This document shows, piece after piece, positions 1 through 5,238 of a stretch of 5,238 bases of DNA; position 1 is the stretch's first letter; each line of letters opens with the position of its first letter. Position numbers and translations under genes: made by a program. Source of the stretch: an uncultured Enterobacter sp. (GTDB lineage: Bacteria; Pseudomonadota; Gammaproteobacteria; Enterobacterales; Enterobacteriaceae); NCBI GenBank assembly GCA_946477805.1, contig CAMKZP010000285.1:1-5238 (forward strand). Direction: 5' to 3'. Below the pieces are notes generated by a model that saw only the letters and a program-made list of their open reading frames with translations, was not told the origin of the DNA and did not search any database.

Positions 1-29
1 GTGGGCTCGGAGATGTGTATAAGAGACAG
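1..29 (+). other. Nextera transposase adapter (sequencing artefact), left end
   Basis: The first 29 bases are the 3' part of the Illumina Nextera read-2 (i7-side) adapter. They end in the 19-bp Tn5 mosaic end AGATGTGTATAAGAGACAG at 11-29, preceded by GTGGGCTCGG. The same adapter appears in reverse complement at the other end. Genomic sequence begins at base 30. Anything translated across this junction, such as the tail CLLYTSPSP on the LacI frame, is artificial. Confidence 0.98.
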
Positions 30-730
30 GTATAAGACTCGCTGAACTGCCAGTTGGTCTGGCGCACCAGGCCGTCGTCGCTCGCCAGCCCGGCCTGCTG
101 CAGCGCGGCCCGGTAGCCCGCCAGACGCTGGCGCGAGGCCTCCATCCAGCTCTCGCCGGTGATGTGGGCGATGCGCGTGGCGCCGCAGGCGATGAGGTGC
201 CTGGTGACCTGGAAAGCATTGGCGTAGTCATCCGGAACAAACGACGGCAGCAGCGGCGAGCCGGGGTCGCGCTGGTTGAGCAGCACCAGCGGAATGCGGG
301 TGCAGTCCTGAAACGCCGTCATATCGACGACGTTCGTGACCGGTGAGGCAAGGATAATCCCCACGCAGTTGCGCTTCTCCAGCTGGCGGATGATGTTCAG
401 GGCCAGCTCCACGTCGTCGCCGTAGTCGTACACCGTGAGCAGCGCTTCGTTGCGCCAAGCGGCTTCCCGCGCCTGGCTGATGGCGTCGATAAACGGATCG
501 AAGCTCTGCAGCGAGCTGACCAGCAGGGCGATCTCTTCCTGATTGCGCGGGGCATGAACGGCGGGGAGGCGGTCATAGCCGAGCTCGGTGGCGACGTTAA
601 TCACCCGCTGGCGGGTGTCATCGCTGAGCTTGATGTTGCGGGACCGGTTAAGCACCAGCGATACCGTCGCCTGCGACACCCCCGCCGCCCGCGCAATATC
701 GTTCATTGTGACTTTCGTTTTTCGCTTCAT
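30..730 (-). CDS. LacI-family transcriptional regulator, C-terminus missing
   Basis: DNA-binding, sugar-responsive regulator, probably of the divergent hydrolase/symporter genes. Translating the minus strand from ATG at 730 gives about 233 genomic residues beginning MKRKTKVTMNDIARAAGVSQ and running open into the adapter. Usual family length is about 330-345, so roughly the last 100 residues, including much of the C-terminal effector subdomain, are missing. The N-terminal helix-turn-helix (about residues 8-52) has the family signature DIARAAGVSQATVSLVLN. The periplasmic-binding-protein-like core follows from about residue 66, with EEIALLVSS, NCVGIILASP, IPLVLLNQRD, a PDDYANAF segment and GATRIAHITGE. 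The start at 730 is preferred over the internal ATG at codon 9 because AGGGAG (minus strand, 738-743) lies 7 nt upstream and residues 1-8 lead normally into the HTH. The linker after GYDR is about two residues shorter than in PurR and lacks the usual hinge motif NxxARxL. Family assignment is secure; the effector is unknown. Confidence 0.93.
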
Positions 731-746
731 CCGTCCTCTCCCTTTC

Positions 747-762
747 GCGAATTCGCATCATA
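747..762 (-). promoter_or_regulatory. Possible regulator-gene promoter with a 10-bp palindrome at its start site
   Basis: On the minus strand TATGAT (757-762) matches five of six bases of a sigma70 -10 box and would start transcription near 750, about 20 nt before the regulator's ATG. The perfect palindrome GCGAATTCGC (747-756) sits directly on that start site, where an autoregulatory operator could lie. No convincing -35 is visible at normal spacing, and a 10-bp palindrome is not rare. This is a weak proposal. Confidence 0.3.
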
Positions 763-818
763 CCTTAACCGCACGCTTCCGCGTCGTCGATCGCATTTCT
801 CATTCATCGAGGCATGAA

Positions 819-840
819 GTTTGTGAGGGGCGTCGCTTTT
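819..840 (+). promoter_or_regulatory. Possible CRP-cAMP binding site
   Basis: The left half has a perfect TGTGA core (822-826). Six bases further on, the right half TCGCTTTT matches TCACATTT at six of eight positions. The centre, 829.5, is about 61 bp upstream of the start site predicted from the proposed -10 at 878-883, a normal class I CRP position. Catabolite control fits a glycoside-utilisation operon. The right half is imperfect, so this is inference from motif and spacing. Confidence 0.35.
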
Positions 841-854
841 CCTGCAGCGGTAAA

Positions 855-883
855 TTGCGCATTTATCCCGCAGCTAATATTTA
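855..883 (+). promoter_or_regulatory. Possible sigma70 promoter of the hydrolase-symporter operon
   Basis: A weak -35 TTGCGC (855-860) is followed after 17 bp by TATTTA (878-883), giving a start near 889-891 and a short leader of about 25 nt before the ATG at 916. An alternative -10, TAATAT (875-880), matches the consensus at more positions but leaves only a 14-bp spacer. The region is clearly more AT-rich than the flanking genes. Weak boxes would suit an activator-dependent promoter. Confidence 0.35.
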
Positions 884-889
884 TTAGCT
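872..889. promoter_or_regulatory. 18-bp palindrome, candidate operator for the LacI-family regulator
   Basis: AGCTAATA (872-879) and TATTAGCT (882-889) are perfect inverted repeats separated by TT. The element overlaps the proposed -10 of the hydrolase operon, so a bound repressor would block transcription. TTAGCTAA (884-891) is a second, overlapping 8-bp palindrome, and AGCTAA recurs at 872-877 and 886-891. Most LacI-family operators have a central CG, which is absent here. The position supports an operator, but the assignment to the neighbouring regulator is inferred. Confidence 0.45.
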
Positions 890-915
890 AAACATTATCA
901 GTAAGAGGACGCGTA

Positions 916-2007
916 ATGAAAGAGCAGTGGAGCAGGGCGCAGGCGCAGGCGTGGTATCAGCAAAAGGGCTGGCTGTGCGGGTTTAACTATCTGCCGTCAA
1001 CGGCGGTGAACTGGACCGATATCTGGCAGGAAGAGACCTTCGATGCCGACACCATCGACCGCGAGCTGGTCTGGGCGGCGGACGCGGGCTACAACACCCT
1101 GCGCATCAACCTGCCGTTTATCGTCTGGGAGCACGATCGCGACGGGCTGATGGCGCGCATCGACCGGTTTCTGACCCTCGCCGACGGCCGCGGCTTCAGC
1201 ACCATGCTGACCTTAATGGACGACTGCGGCTTTTCCGGCGATGAGCCGTACCTCGGGCCGCAAAAGCCGCCCGTGCCGGGCAAGCACAACAGCCAGGCGG
1301 CGGCGAGCCCGGGGCGCGACAAAGTGTGCGATCGCGGCTGCTGGCCGCAGATTGAGCGCTATATCCGCGACGTTATCCGCCAGTTCCGCGACGACAGGCG
1401 CGTGCTGCTGTGGGATCTCTACAACGAGCCGGGCAACCGCGGCATTTTCGCGACCGGCACCGATGAGGTGCTGTACGACGAAAAGCTGGAGACCTGCGCG
1501 CACGCGCTGATGAAGCTGGCGTTCCGCTGGGCGCGTGAGGAAGATCCGGCCCAGCCGCTCACCGTCTGCGCGTGGCGCCTGCCGGCAGAAGAGGAGGGTG
1601 AGACGTTTTACCAGCATCCGCTGGACCAGACCGCGCTCGAACTTTCGGACGTGGTGAGCTATCACGCCTACACCAACACCGGGCGCATGACGGCGATTAT
1701 CCAGCAGCTGCAGGCGCTGGGCCGCCCGATCTTCTGCACCGAATGGCTGGCGCGCCACGTGGGCGGGACTATCGAAGAGCAGCTGCCGCTGATGTACATG
1801 GCGAAGGTCGCGCCGTACCAGTGGGGGCTGGTGCGCGGTAAAACCCAGACGTGGCTGCCGTGGCCGGTGGTCATGAAGGAGTCCACGGACTACTGCCGCC
1901 TGTGGTTCCACGACGTGTTCGAGGAGAACGGCATTCCGTTCTCGCGCGCGGAAATCGCGCTGATGCAGAAGCTGCGCAGGATCGCTCCGCAGGTGCAGGG
2001 CGAATAA
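916..2007 (+). CDS. GH5-like (cellulase-superfamily) intracellular glycoside hydrolase
   Basis: A complete 363-residue TIM-barrel glycoside hydrolase of the clan GH-A/GH5 type. Visible signatures: Arg63 in TLRIN, the acid/base region WDLYNEP with Glu171, the HxY motif at His250-Tyr252, and the nucleophile region FCTEW with Glu276. These are the retaining-mechanism residues of the clan. There is no signal peptide or membrane segment, so it should act in the cytoplasm on an imported glycoside or short oligosaccharide rather than on polymer. Residues 102-133 form a long loop (DDCGFSGDEPYLGP, then HNSQAAASPG), probably part of the substrate pocket. The start is supported by AGAGGA (904-909), 6 nt before ATG. 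The gene ends in tandem TAA TAA and precedes a GPH symporter by 47 bp, so they are probably co-transcribed. Relatives are often labelled cellulase or 1,4-beta-xylanase, but neither activity can be claimed here. Family is well supported; substrate is unknown. Confidence 0.9.
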   Translation: MKEQWSRAQAQAWYQQKGWLCGFNYLPSTAVNWTDIWQEETFDADTIDRELVWAADAGYNTLRINLPFIVWEHDRDGLMARIDRFLTLADGRGFSTMLTLMDDCGFSGDEPYLGPQKPPVPGKHNSQAAASPGRDKVCDRGCWPQIERYIRDVIRQFRDDRRVLLWDLYNEPGNRGIFATGTDEVLYDEKLETCAHALMKLAFRWAREEDPAQPLTVCAWRLPAEEEGETFYQHPLDQTALELSDVVSYHAYTNTGRMTAIIQQLQALGRPIFCTEWLARHVGGTIEEQLPLMYMAKVAPYQWGLVRGKTQTWLPWPVVMKESTDYCRLWFHDVFEENGIPFSRAEIALMQKLRRIAPQVQGE

Positions 2008-2013
2008 TAACGA

Positions 2014-2033
2014 CCCGGCGGTTCACCGCCGGG
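2014..2033 (+). other. Intercistronic hairpin between hydrolase and symporter genes
   Basis: CCCGGCGG and CCGCCGGG form a perfect 8-bp GC-rich stem closing a TTCA loop. It begins 4 nt after the second stop of the hydrolase gene and ends 21 nt before the symporter ATG. No T-run follows, so it is unlikely to be a full intrinsic terminator. A role in mRNA 3'-end protection or in uneven expression of the two genes is more likely. Structure is seen; function is inferred. Confidence 0.6.
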
Positions 2034-2054
2034 CAACCAGGCAGGCATATAACA

Positions 2055-3449
2055 ATGGCAACGACAATGAAAATACCGTCTCGCGAGCTGTGGTCTTACT
2101 TTGGCTATGGTTTAGGTCAGTGCTTCAGCTTTGGTTTAGTGGGTTCGTTTATCAACTATTTTTACACCGACGTGCTGGGGATCTCGGCGCTGGCGGCGAG
2201 CACCATCTTCCTGATTGCCCGCGCGTGGGATGCGGTTCACGATCCGCTTTTTGCCAGCATTATGGACACCATTAACAGCCGGTTCGGCAAATTTCGCCAC
2301 TTTTTACTGATTGCGCCGCTGCTGATCACCGGCGTCACCCTGCTGGCGTTTTATAAAATCGAAGCGGACATGACCACCAAAATCCTTTACGCCGGGGTGA
2401 CCTACATCCTGTGGGGGACGCTGTACGCCATCTCCGATATTCCGTTCTGGTCGATGTCGTCGGTGATGACCAACGACTCCGGCCAGCGCACCCGCGCGGT
2501 GACGGCGGCGATGCTGGGGGTAAACGCCGGGATCGCCTGCGCCAATATCTTCTTCCCGAAGCTGGCGGCGTTTTTTGCCCAGCACAGCAGCGACAAGGGC
2601 TACTTCATGGCCGCGCTGGTGATGATGCTGGTGGGGCTGCCGCTGATGCTTAACGGCTTTATGCAGATTAAAGAGCGCGTGCCGCCCAGCCCGGAAAAAG
2701 TGACGATGCGCGACACCTTCCACAACCTGCGCCAGAACAAGCCGCTGTTTATCGTCCTGCTGTCGTTCTTTTTCTGCGTGTTTCACAACGTCGCCAACGG
2801 GATTTATATCTACTTCTTTATCTACAACATGGGCGACGGCAGCCTGCAGATGGCGATCGGCGTGATGGGGATTGTGGCAGCGGTGCTGTGTCTGGTTGCC
2901 CCGATGCTGACGCGCAGGATGCAGAAGCGGAAGCTGTTTATGATCCTCTGCGGGCTGGACGTGGCGGTGCGCGTGGTGATGTGGTTCGCGGGCTACCAGC
3001 ACGCGGCGCTGCTGTTTGCCCTGCTCGGCCTGAGCACGCTGTTCGTGATGATGACCAATATCCTCACCTCGTCGATGATTGCCGACACCATCGAGTACGC
3101 CGAGTACCACACCCACAGGCGCTGCGCGGCAATCACCTTCTCCGGCCAGACCTTTACCGGCAAGATGTCGGTGGCGGTAGGCGGCGGGCTTATCGGGGTG
3201 TTCCTGACAACGATCGGCTACGTGCCGCAGGCGCAAAGCCAGAGCGAAGGCGTGCTGTCGGGGCTGTTCTTCGGGATCTGTTTATTACCCGCCATTGGCT
3301 CGCTGATCCGCATGGGCTTTATGTCGCGCTTTACCTTTACCGAGGAGAAGCATGCGGAGATTTGTCGGCTGCTGGCGGAGCGGAATGCGGCTGCAAAAGC
3401 GCCGGGTGGCGGCTGTACCTTACCCGGCCTACAAAATCAGCCCCTGTAG
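2055..3449 (+). CDS. GPH-family (MelB-like) sugar:cation symporter
   Basis: A 464-residue inner-membrane protein of the glycoside-pentoside-hexuronide:cation symporter family in the major facilitator superfamily. It has about 12 hydrophobic helices. The N-terminal signature ELWSYFGYGLGQCFSF is followed by ARAWDAVHDP, in which Asp59 and Asp63 keep the D-x-x-x-D spacing of the MelB cation site. NSRFGKFRHFLL is the usual cytoplasmic loop, and SSMIADTIEYAEYHT then GQTFTGK (Lys370) is the family's helix X-XI region. The likely role is proton- or sodium-coupled import of the substrate of the upstream hydrolase. ATG 2055 is chosen because it follows AGG (2043-2045) at normal distance and leads directly into the family N-terminus; ATG 2067 is an alternative. 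The frame stays open upstream to 1851, inside the hydrolase gene, but that extension is not family-like. The last 16 residues (449-464, starting APGGG) and the stop lie in a REP element, so the tail is probably acquired read-through. Confidence 0.92.
   Translation: MATTMKIPSRELWSYFGYGLGQCFSFGLVGSFINYFYTDVLGISALAASTIFLIARAWDAVHDPLFASIMDTINSRFGKFRHFLLIAPLLITGVTLLAFYKIEADMTTKILYAGVTYILWGTLYAISDIPFWSMSSVMTNDSGQRTRAVTAAMLGVNAGIACANIFFPKLAAFFAQHSSDKGYFMAALVMMLVGLPLMLNGFMQIKERVPPSPEKVTMRDTFHNLRQNKPLFIVLLSFFFCVFHNVANGIYIYFFIYNMGDGSLQMAIGVMGIVAAVLCLVAPMLTRRMQKRKLFMILCGLDVAVRVVMWFAGYQHAALLFALLGLSTLFVMMTNILTSSMIADTIEYAEYHTHRRCAAITFSGQTFTGKMSVAVGGGLIGVFLTTIGYVPQAQSQSEGVLSGLFFGICLLPAIGSLIRMGFMSRFTFTEEKHAEICRLLAERNAAAKAPGGGCTLPGLQNQPL
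3395..3428 (-). terminator. Weak terminator-like hairpin for the convergent hydrolase operon
   Basis: Read on the minus strand, GCCGGGT and ACCCGGC (3401-3428) form a 7-bp stem followed two bases later by TTTT (3395-3398). This is a hairpin plus short T-run about 40 nt past the stop of the alpha/beta hydrolase. The T-run is short and the loop is 14 nt, so termination efficiency is uncertain. Confidence 0.35.
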
Positions 3450-3466
3450 GCCGGATAAGCGAAGCG
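3401..3466. repeat. BIME-like pair of REP (repetitive extragenic palindromic) units
   Basis: The first unit, 3401-3432, begins GCCGGGTGGCGGCTG, closes with ACCCGGC and ends CCTAC. The second runs the opposite way from 3446 as GTAGGCCGGATAAGCGAAGC and looks truncated, lacking a closing ATCCGGC. The facing arms CCGGCCTAC (3424-3432) and GTAGGCCGG (3446-3454) are perfect 9-bp inverted repeats. This matches the layout of enterobacterial REP/BIME elements, usually found between convergent genes or at 3' ends, where they stabilise mRNA or end transcripts. Here it fills the convergent junction and overlaps the 3' end of the symporter gene, whose TAG stop (3447-3449) lies in the second unit. Confidence 0.85.
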
Positions 3467-3467
3467 G

Positions 3468-4289
3468 TTACAGCGACGTCACAAACGCCAGCAGATCTTC
3501 GTTAAGCTGCTCCTGGTGGGTCAGCGCGAAGCCGTGCGGGGCGTTGTCGTACACCTTCAGCGTGGCGTTCTCGATCGTCTCCGCCGCCACTTTGCCGGTG
3601 GTTTCAAACGGCACGATCTGGTCGTTGCTGCCGTGAATCACGAGGGTCGGCACGTCGATTTTCGCCATGTCCGGGCGGAAGTCGGTTTCGGCGAAGGCGG
3701 TCACGCAGTCGATGGTGCCCTTCAGCGACGCCAGCAGGGCGATGTTCAGCGTCTGGGTCAGCGCGCCGGCGGAAACGGTCTGCCCGGCGTTGGTGCCGTA
3801 GAACGGGGTGGCGAAATCGCTGATGAACTGGGCGCGATCTTTACGCAGCCCGTCGCGAATGCCGTCGAACACGCTCTGATCGACGCCCTGCGGGTAGCTG
3901 TCGGATTTACCGAAGATCGGCGTCACCGCGCCGAGCAGCGCCAGACCGGCCACGCGCGAGGAGCCGTAGTTGTTGATGTAGCGCGTCACGTCCCCGCCGC
4001 CCATGGAGAAGCCCACCAGCGTCACGTCGCGCAGGTCCAGGGTGGTAATCAGGTCGTTGATGTCGGACGCAAAGGTGTCATAGTCGTAGCCGTTCCACGG
4101 CTGATCCGAGCGGCCAAAACCGCGACGGTCAAAGGCGATGGCGCGGAACCCGCGCTCGGCCAGGTAGTTCAGCTGGCTGTCCCACATGTCGCCGTCCAGC
4201 GGCCAGCCGTGGCTGAAGAGAACCGGTTTGCCCGCGCCGCAGTCTTTGTAGTAAATCTGCGTGCCGTCTTTTGCCTTAAACGTTGCCAT
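3468..4289 (-). CDS. Alpha/beta hydrolase, cofactor-free haloperoxidase/arylesterase type
   Basis: A complete 273-residue alpha/beta-hydrolase, soluble and without a signal peptide. The oxyanion-hole region is SHGWPLDGDMW (His27-Gly28). The nucleophile elbow GFSMGGG places the catalytic Ser at 95, the acid is Asp223 in HGSNDQIVP, and the base is His252 in APHGFAL. Length and spacing match bacterial non-haem chloroperoxidases and bromoperoxidases. Those are esterases that also make peracids from short carboxylic acids, so halogenation need not be the physiological role. The ATG is preceded by AGGAA (minus strand, 4296-4300) at 6 nt. The gene lies 30 bp downstream of the MFS_3-type transporter gene on the same strand, so the two are probably one operon. 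It converges on the GPH symporter gene with only 18 bp between stops, mostly REP sequence. The natural substrate is unknown. Confidence 0.92.
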   Translation of the reverse strand: MATFKAKDGTQIYYKDCGAGKPVLFSHGWPLDGDMWDSQLNYLAERGFRAIAFDRRGFGRSDQPWNGYDYDTFASDINDLITTLDLRDVTLVGFSMGGGDVTRYINNYGSSRVAGLALLGAVTPIFGKSDSYPQGVDQSVFDGIRDGLRKDRAQFISDFATPFYGTNAGQTVSAGALTQTLNIALLASLKGTIDCVTAFAETDFRPDMAKIDVPTLVIHGSNDQIVPFETTGKVAAETIENATLKVYDNAPHGFALTHQEQLNEDLLAFVTSL

Positions 4290-4319
4290 AGTGTGTTCCT
4301 GTGCAGGTGATGATTATGG

Positions 4320-5189
4320 TTATACCGGCGCGACCAGGTAGCGAATAGCCGGTGATGTTGTGCCCTGATGAAAAGCCAGAACGCGGCTCTGCAGCAGGAG
4401 GTCATTCATGGTGTGGCGCTCCTGCTGGCGCAGATGCTCAATCCACGAGCCCATCAGGAAAGTCTCGATAAACAGGCCGGGATGCTCAATATCCTCATAG
4501 ACTGCCCAGCTCATCGCTCCGGCGCGGCGACGCACCCGGCGCAGCTCGTGAACCGCCTCCAGGAAGGCCTTCGCGTTGTTCGGGTCAATGATGTACTCGT
4601 GCGAAACCAGCACCGGGCCCCGCTCGTTGGGCAGGTCGATCTCCACGCCGTCCAGCGGCTGGCCGCTCAGGTCGAGGTTTAAATCAGGATCTTTCTCCAG
4701 CTTCCAGCGGAGCGCGGTGGCGCTCGCCAGCACCATGCCCAGCGTGGCGATAACCAGCGAGGTCGGGGTACCGAACTGCGAGGCCAGCTGACCCCAGACG
4801 GCGCTGCCTGCGGTCATCGAGCCGAAGAACACCGTCAGGTAGACCGCCAGCGCCCGGGCCTTCACCCAGCGGGCGGCGCTGCGCTGGGCGCCGAGGTTCA
4901 GCGTCGAGAGCACCGCAATCCACGCGAAGCCGGTGAAAAACTCAAACAGATTCAGCACCCAGACGTGGCGCACGTAGGCCAGCGCCAGCATGGTGACGGC
5001 AAACGTCAGGCTGGCGGCCACCATCAGGCGGTCGGCGTTCAGGCGCTGGCGCAGGCGCGGCAGCAGGATCGCCCCGGCAATCGCTCCCAGGCCAATGCAC
5101 GCCAGCATCACGCCGTAGCCCGCCGGGCCTAAGCCCAGCTCGCGGCGCGCCACCAGCGGCAGCAGCGCCCAGCCCGCGCTGCCGAACAC
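4320..5189 (-). CDS. MFS_3-type exporter with C-terminal ABM-like domain, N-terminus missing
   Basis: The C-terminal 289 residues of a major facilitator superfamily transporter resembling the EntS/transmembrane secretion effector group (PF05977 type). The genomic part starts at VFGSAGWALL, near the end of what should be TM7. PLVARRELGLGPAGYG is typical of the group, and about five further hydrophobic segments (TM8-12) follow up to about genomic residue 161. After a polar linker, about the last 100 residues (from VLVSHEYIID to the end) form a ferredoxin-like domain resembling antibiotic-biosynthesis monooxygenases, a known C-terminal fusion in this group. Full-length relatives run to about 530 residues, so about 240 are missing, including the true start. 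Upstream of 5189 the frame continues into adapter as MYKRQ from GTG at 5204, which is not part of the protein. It is probably co-transcribed with the downstream alpha/beta hydrolase. Export of a small molecule is likely; the substrate is unknown. Confidence 0.88.
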   Translation of the reverse strand: MFGSAGWALLPLVARRELGLGPAGYGVMLACIGLGAIAGAILLPRLRQRLNADRLMVAASLTFAVTMLALAYVRHVWVLNLFEFFTGFAWIAVLSTLNLGAQRSAARWVKARALAVYLTVFFGSMTAGSAVWGQLASQFGTPTSLVIATLGMVLASATALRWKLEKDPDLNLDLSGQPLDGVEIDLPNERGPVLVSHEYIIDPNNAKAFLEAVHELRRVRRRAGAMSWAVYEDIEHPGLFIETFLMGSWIEHLRQQERHTMNDLLLQSRVLAFHQGTTSPAIRYLVAPV

Positions 5190-5238
5190 CTGTCTCTTAT
5201 ACACATCTCCGAGCCCACGAGACAGGCAGAAATCTCGT
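5190..5238 (-). other. Nextera adapter, i7 index and P7 primer start (sequencing artefact), right end
   Basis: Bases 5190-5208 are the reverse complement of the 19-bp Tn5 mosaic end, and 5209-5223 (CCGAGCCCACGAGAC) complete the i7-side adapter. AGGCAGAA (5224-5231) then sits exactly in the index position and matches the Nextera N703 index as I remember it. ATCTCGT (5232-5238) is the start of the P7 flow-cell sequence. Genomic sequence ends at 5189. Confidence 0.98.

Noticed and set aside
554..887. Two overlapping plus-strand open frames (about 90 codons) over the divergent region
   Set aside because: They run opposite the regulator's start and through the promoter region, with no recognisable protein features or convincing ribosome-binding site. 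They are chance frames.
1213..1911. 232-codon open frame on the minus strand inside the GH5-like gene
   Set aside because: It is antisense to a gene with intact catalytic motifs. There is no recognisable domain, and the low-complexity Arg/Ala/His composition is typical of GC-rich shadow frames.
1851..2054. Upstream extension of the symporter to ATG 1851 (68 extra residues)
   Set aside because: It overlaps the hydrolase gene, adds an Arg/Gly-rich segment unlike GPH N-termini and crosses the intercistronic hairpin. ATG 2055 fits the family.
2304..3236. 310-codon open frame on the minus strand inside the symporter gene
   Set aside because: It is antisense to a clear 12-helix transporter. Its translation is a His/Arg/Gln-rich composition with no domain, as expected from the antisense of GC-rich coding sequence.
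2888..3505. 205-codon plus-strand frame overlapping the symporter 3' half
   Set aside because: It is out of frame with the transporter, with compositionally biased translation and no domain. It is a shadow.
3516..4310. 264-codon plus-strand open frame opposite the alpha/beta hydrolase
   Set aside because: The opposite strand encodes a complete hydrolase with its Ser-Asp-His triad. This frame has no family features and is a shadow.
1..5238. Terminal inverted repeats suggesting a 5.2-kb transposon
   Set aside because: The inverted ends are the commercial Tn5 mosaic end plus Illumina adapter, with index and P7 bases attached. There is no transposase gene in the window.

Overview
This is a short contig, most likely from a gamma-proteobacterium of the Enterobacteriaceae (Enterobacter/Klebsiella-like). 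The evidence is GC-rich codon use throughout, enterobacterial-type promoter and Shine-Dalgarno signals, and a REP/BIME element of the enterobacterial type (CCGGCCTAC facing GTAGGCCGG). A genus call from sequence alone is inference.

Both ends are not biological. Bases 1-29 and 5190-5238 are Illumina Nextera (Tn5 mosaic-end) adapter, and the right end also carries an 8-base index and the start of the flow-cell primer. The genomic insert is therefore 30-5189, and the first and last genes are cut at the adapter junctions.

Left two-thirds (30-3449): a compact sugar-utilisation cassette. A LacI-family regulator (minus strand, C-terminus missing) is divergent from a two-gene plus-strand unit. That unit encodes a signal-peptide-less GH5-like glycoside hydrolase (916-2007) and a GPH-family (MelB-like) sugar:cation symporter (2055-3449). 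The 185-bp divergent region holds a possible CRP site, a possible sigma70 promoter and an 18-bp palindrome over the proposed -10. The simplest reading is that the symporter imports a glycoside or short oligosaccharide, the hydrolase cleaves it in the cytoplasm, and the LacI protein senses the sugar. The substrate cannot be read from the sequence.

Right third (3468-5189): a minus-strand pair converging on the cassette. It comprises the C-terminal half of an MFS_3-type exporter fused to an ABM-like ferredoxin-fold domain, then, 30 bp downstream, a complete alpha/beta hydrolase of the cofactor-free haloperoxidase/arylesterase type. A BIME-like inverted pair of REP units lies between the convergent genes. 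It also supplies the last 16 codons and the stop of the symporter gene.

No tRNA, rRNA, CRISPR array or natural mobile element was seen. I see no wholly new system. The points most worth checking are the substrate of the GH5-like/GPH pair, the atypical hinge of the LacI protein, the REP-encoded symporter tail and the adapter-derived false protein start.
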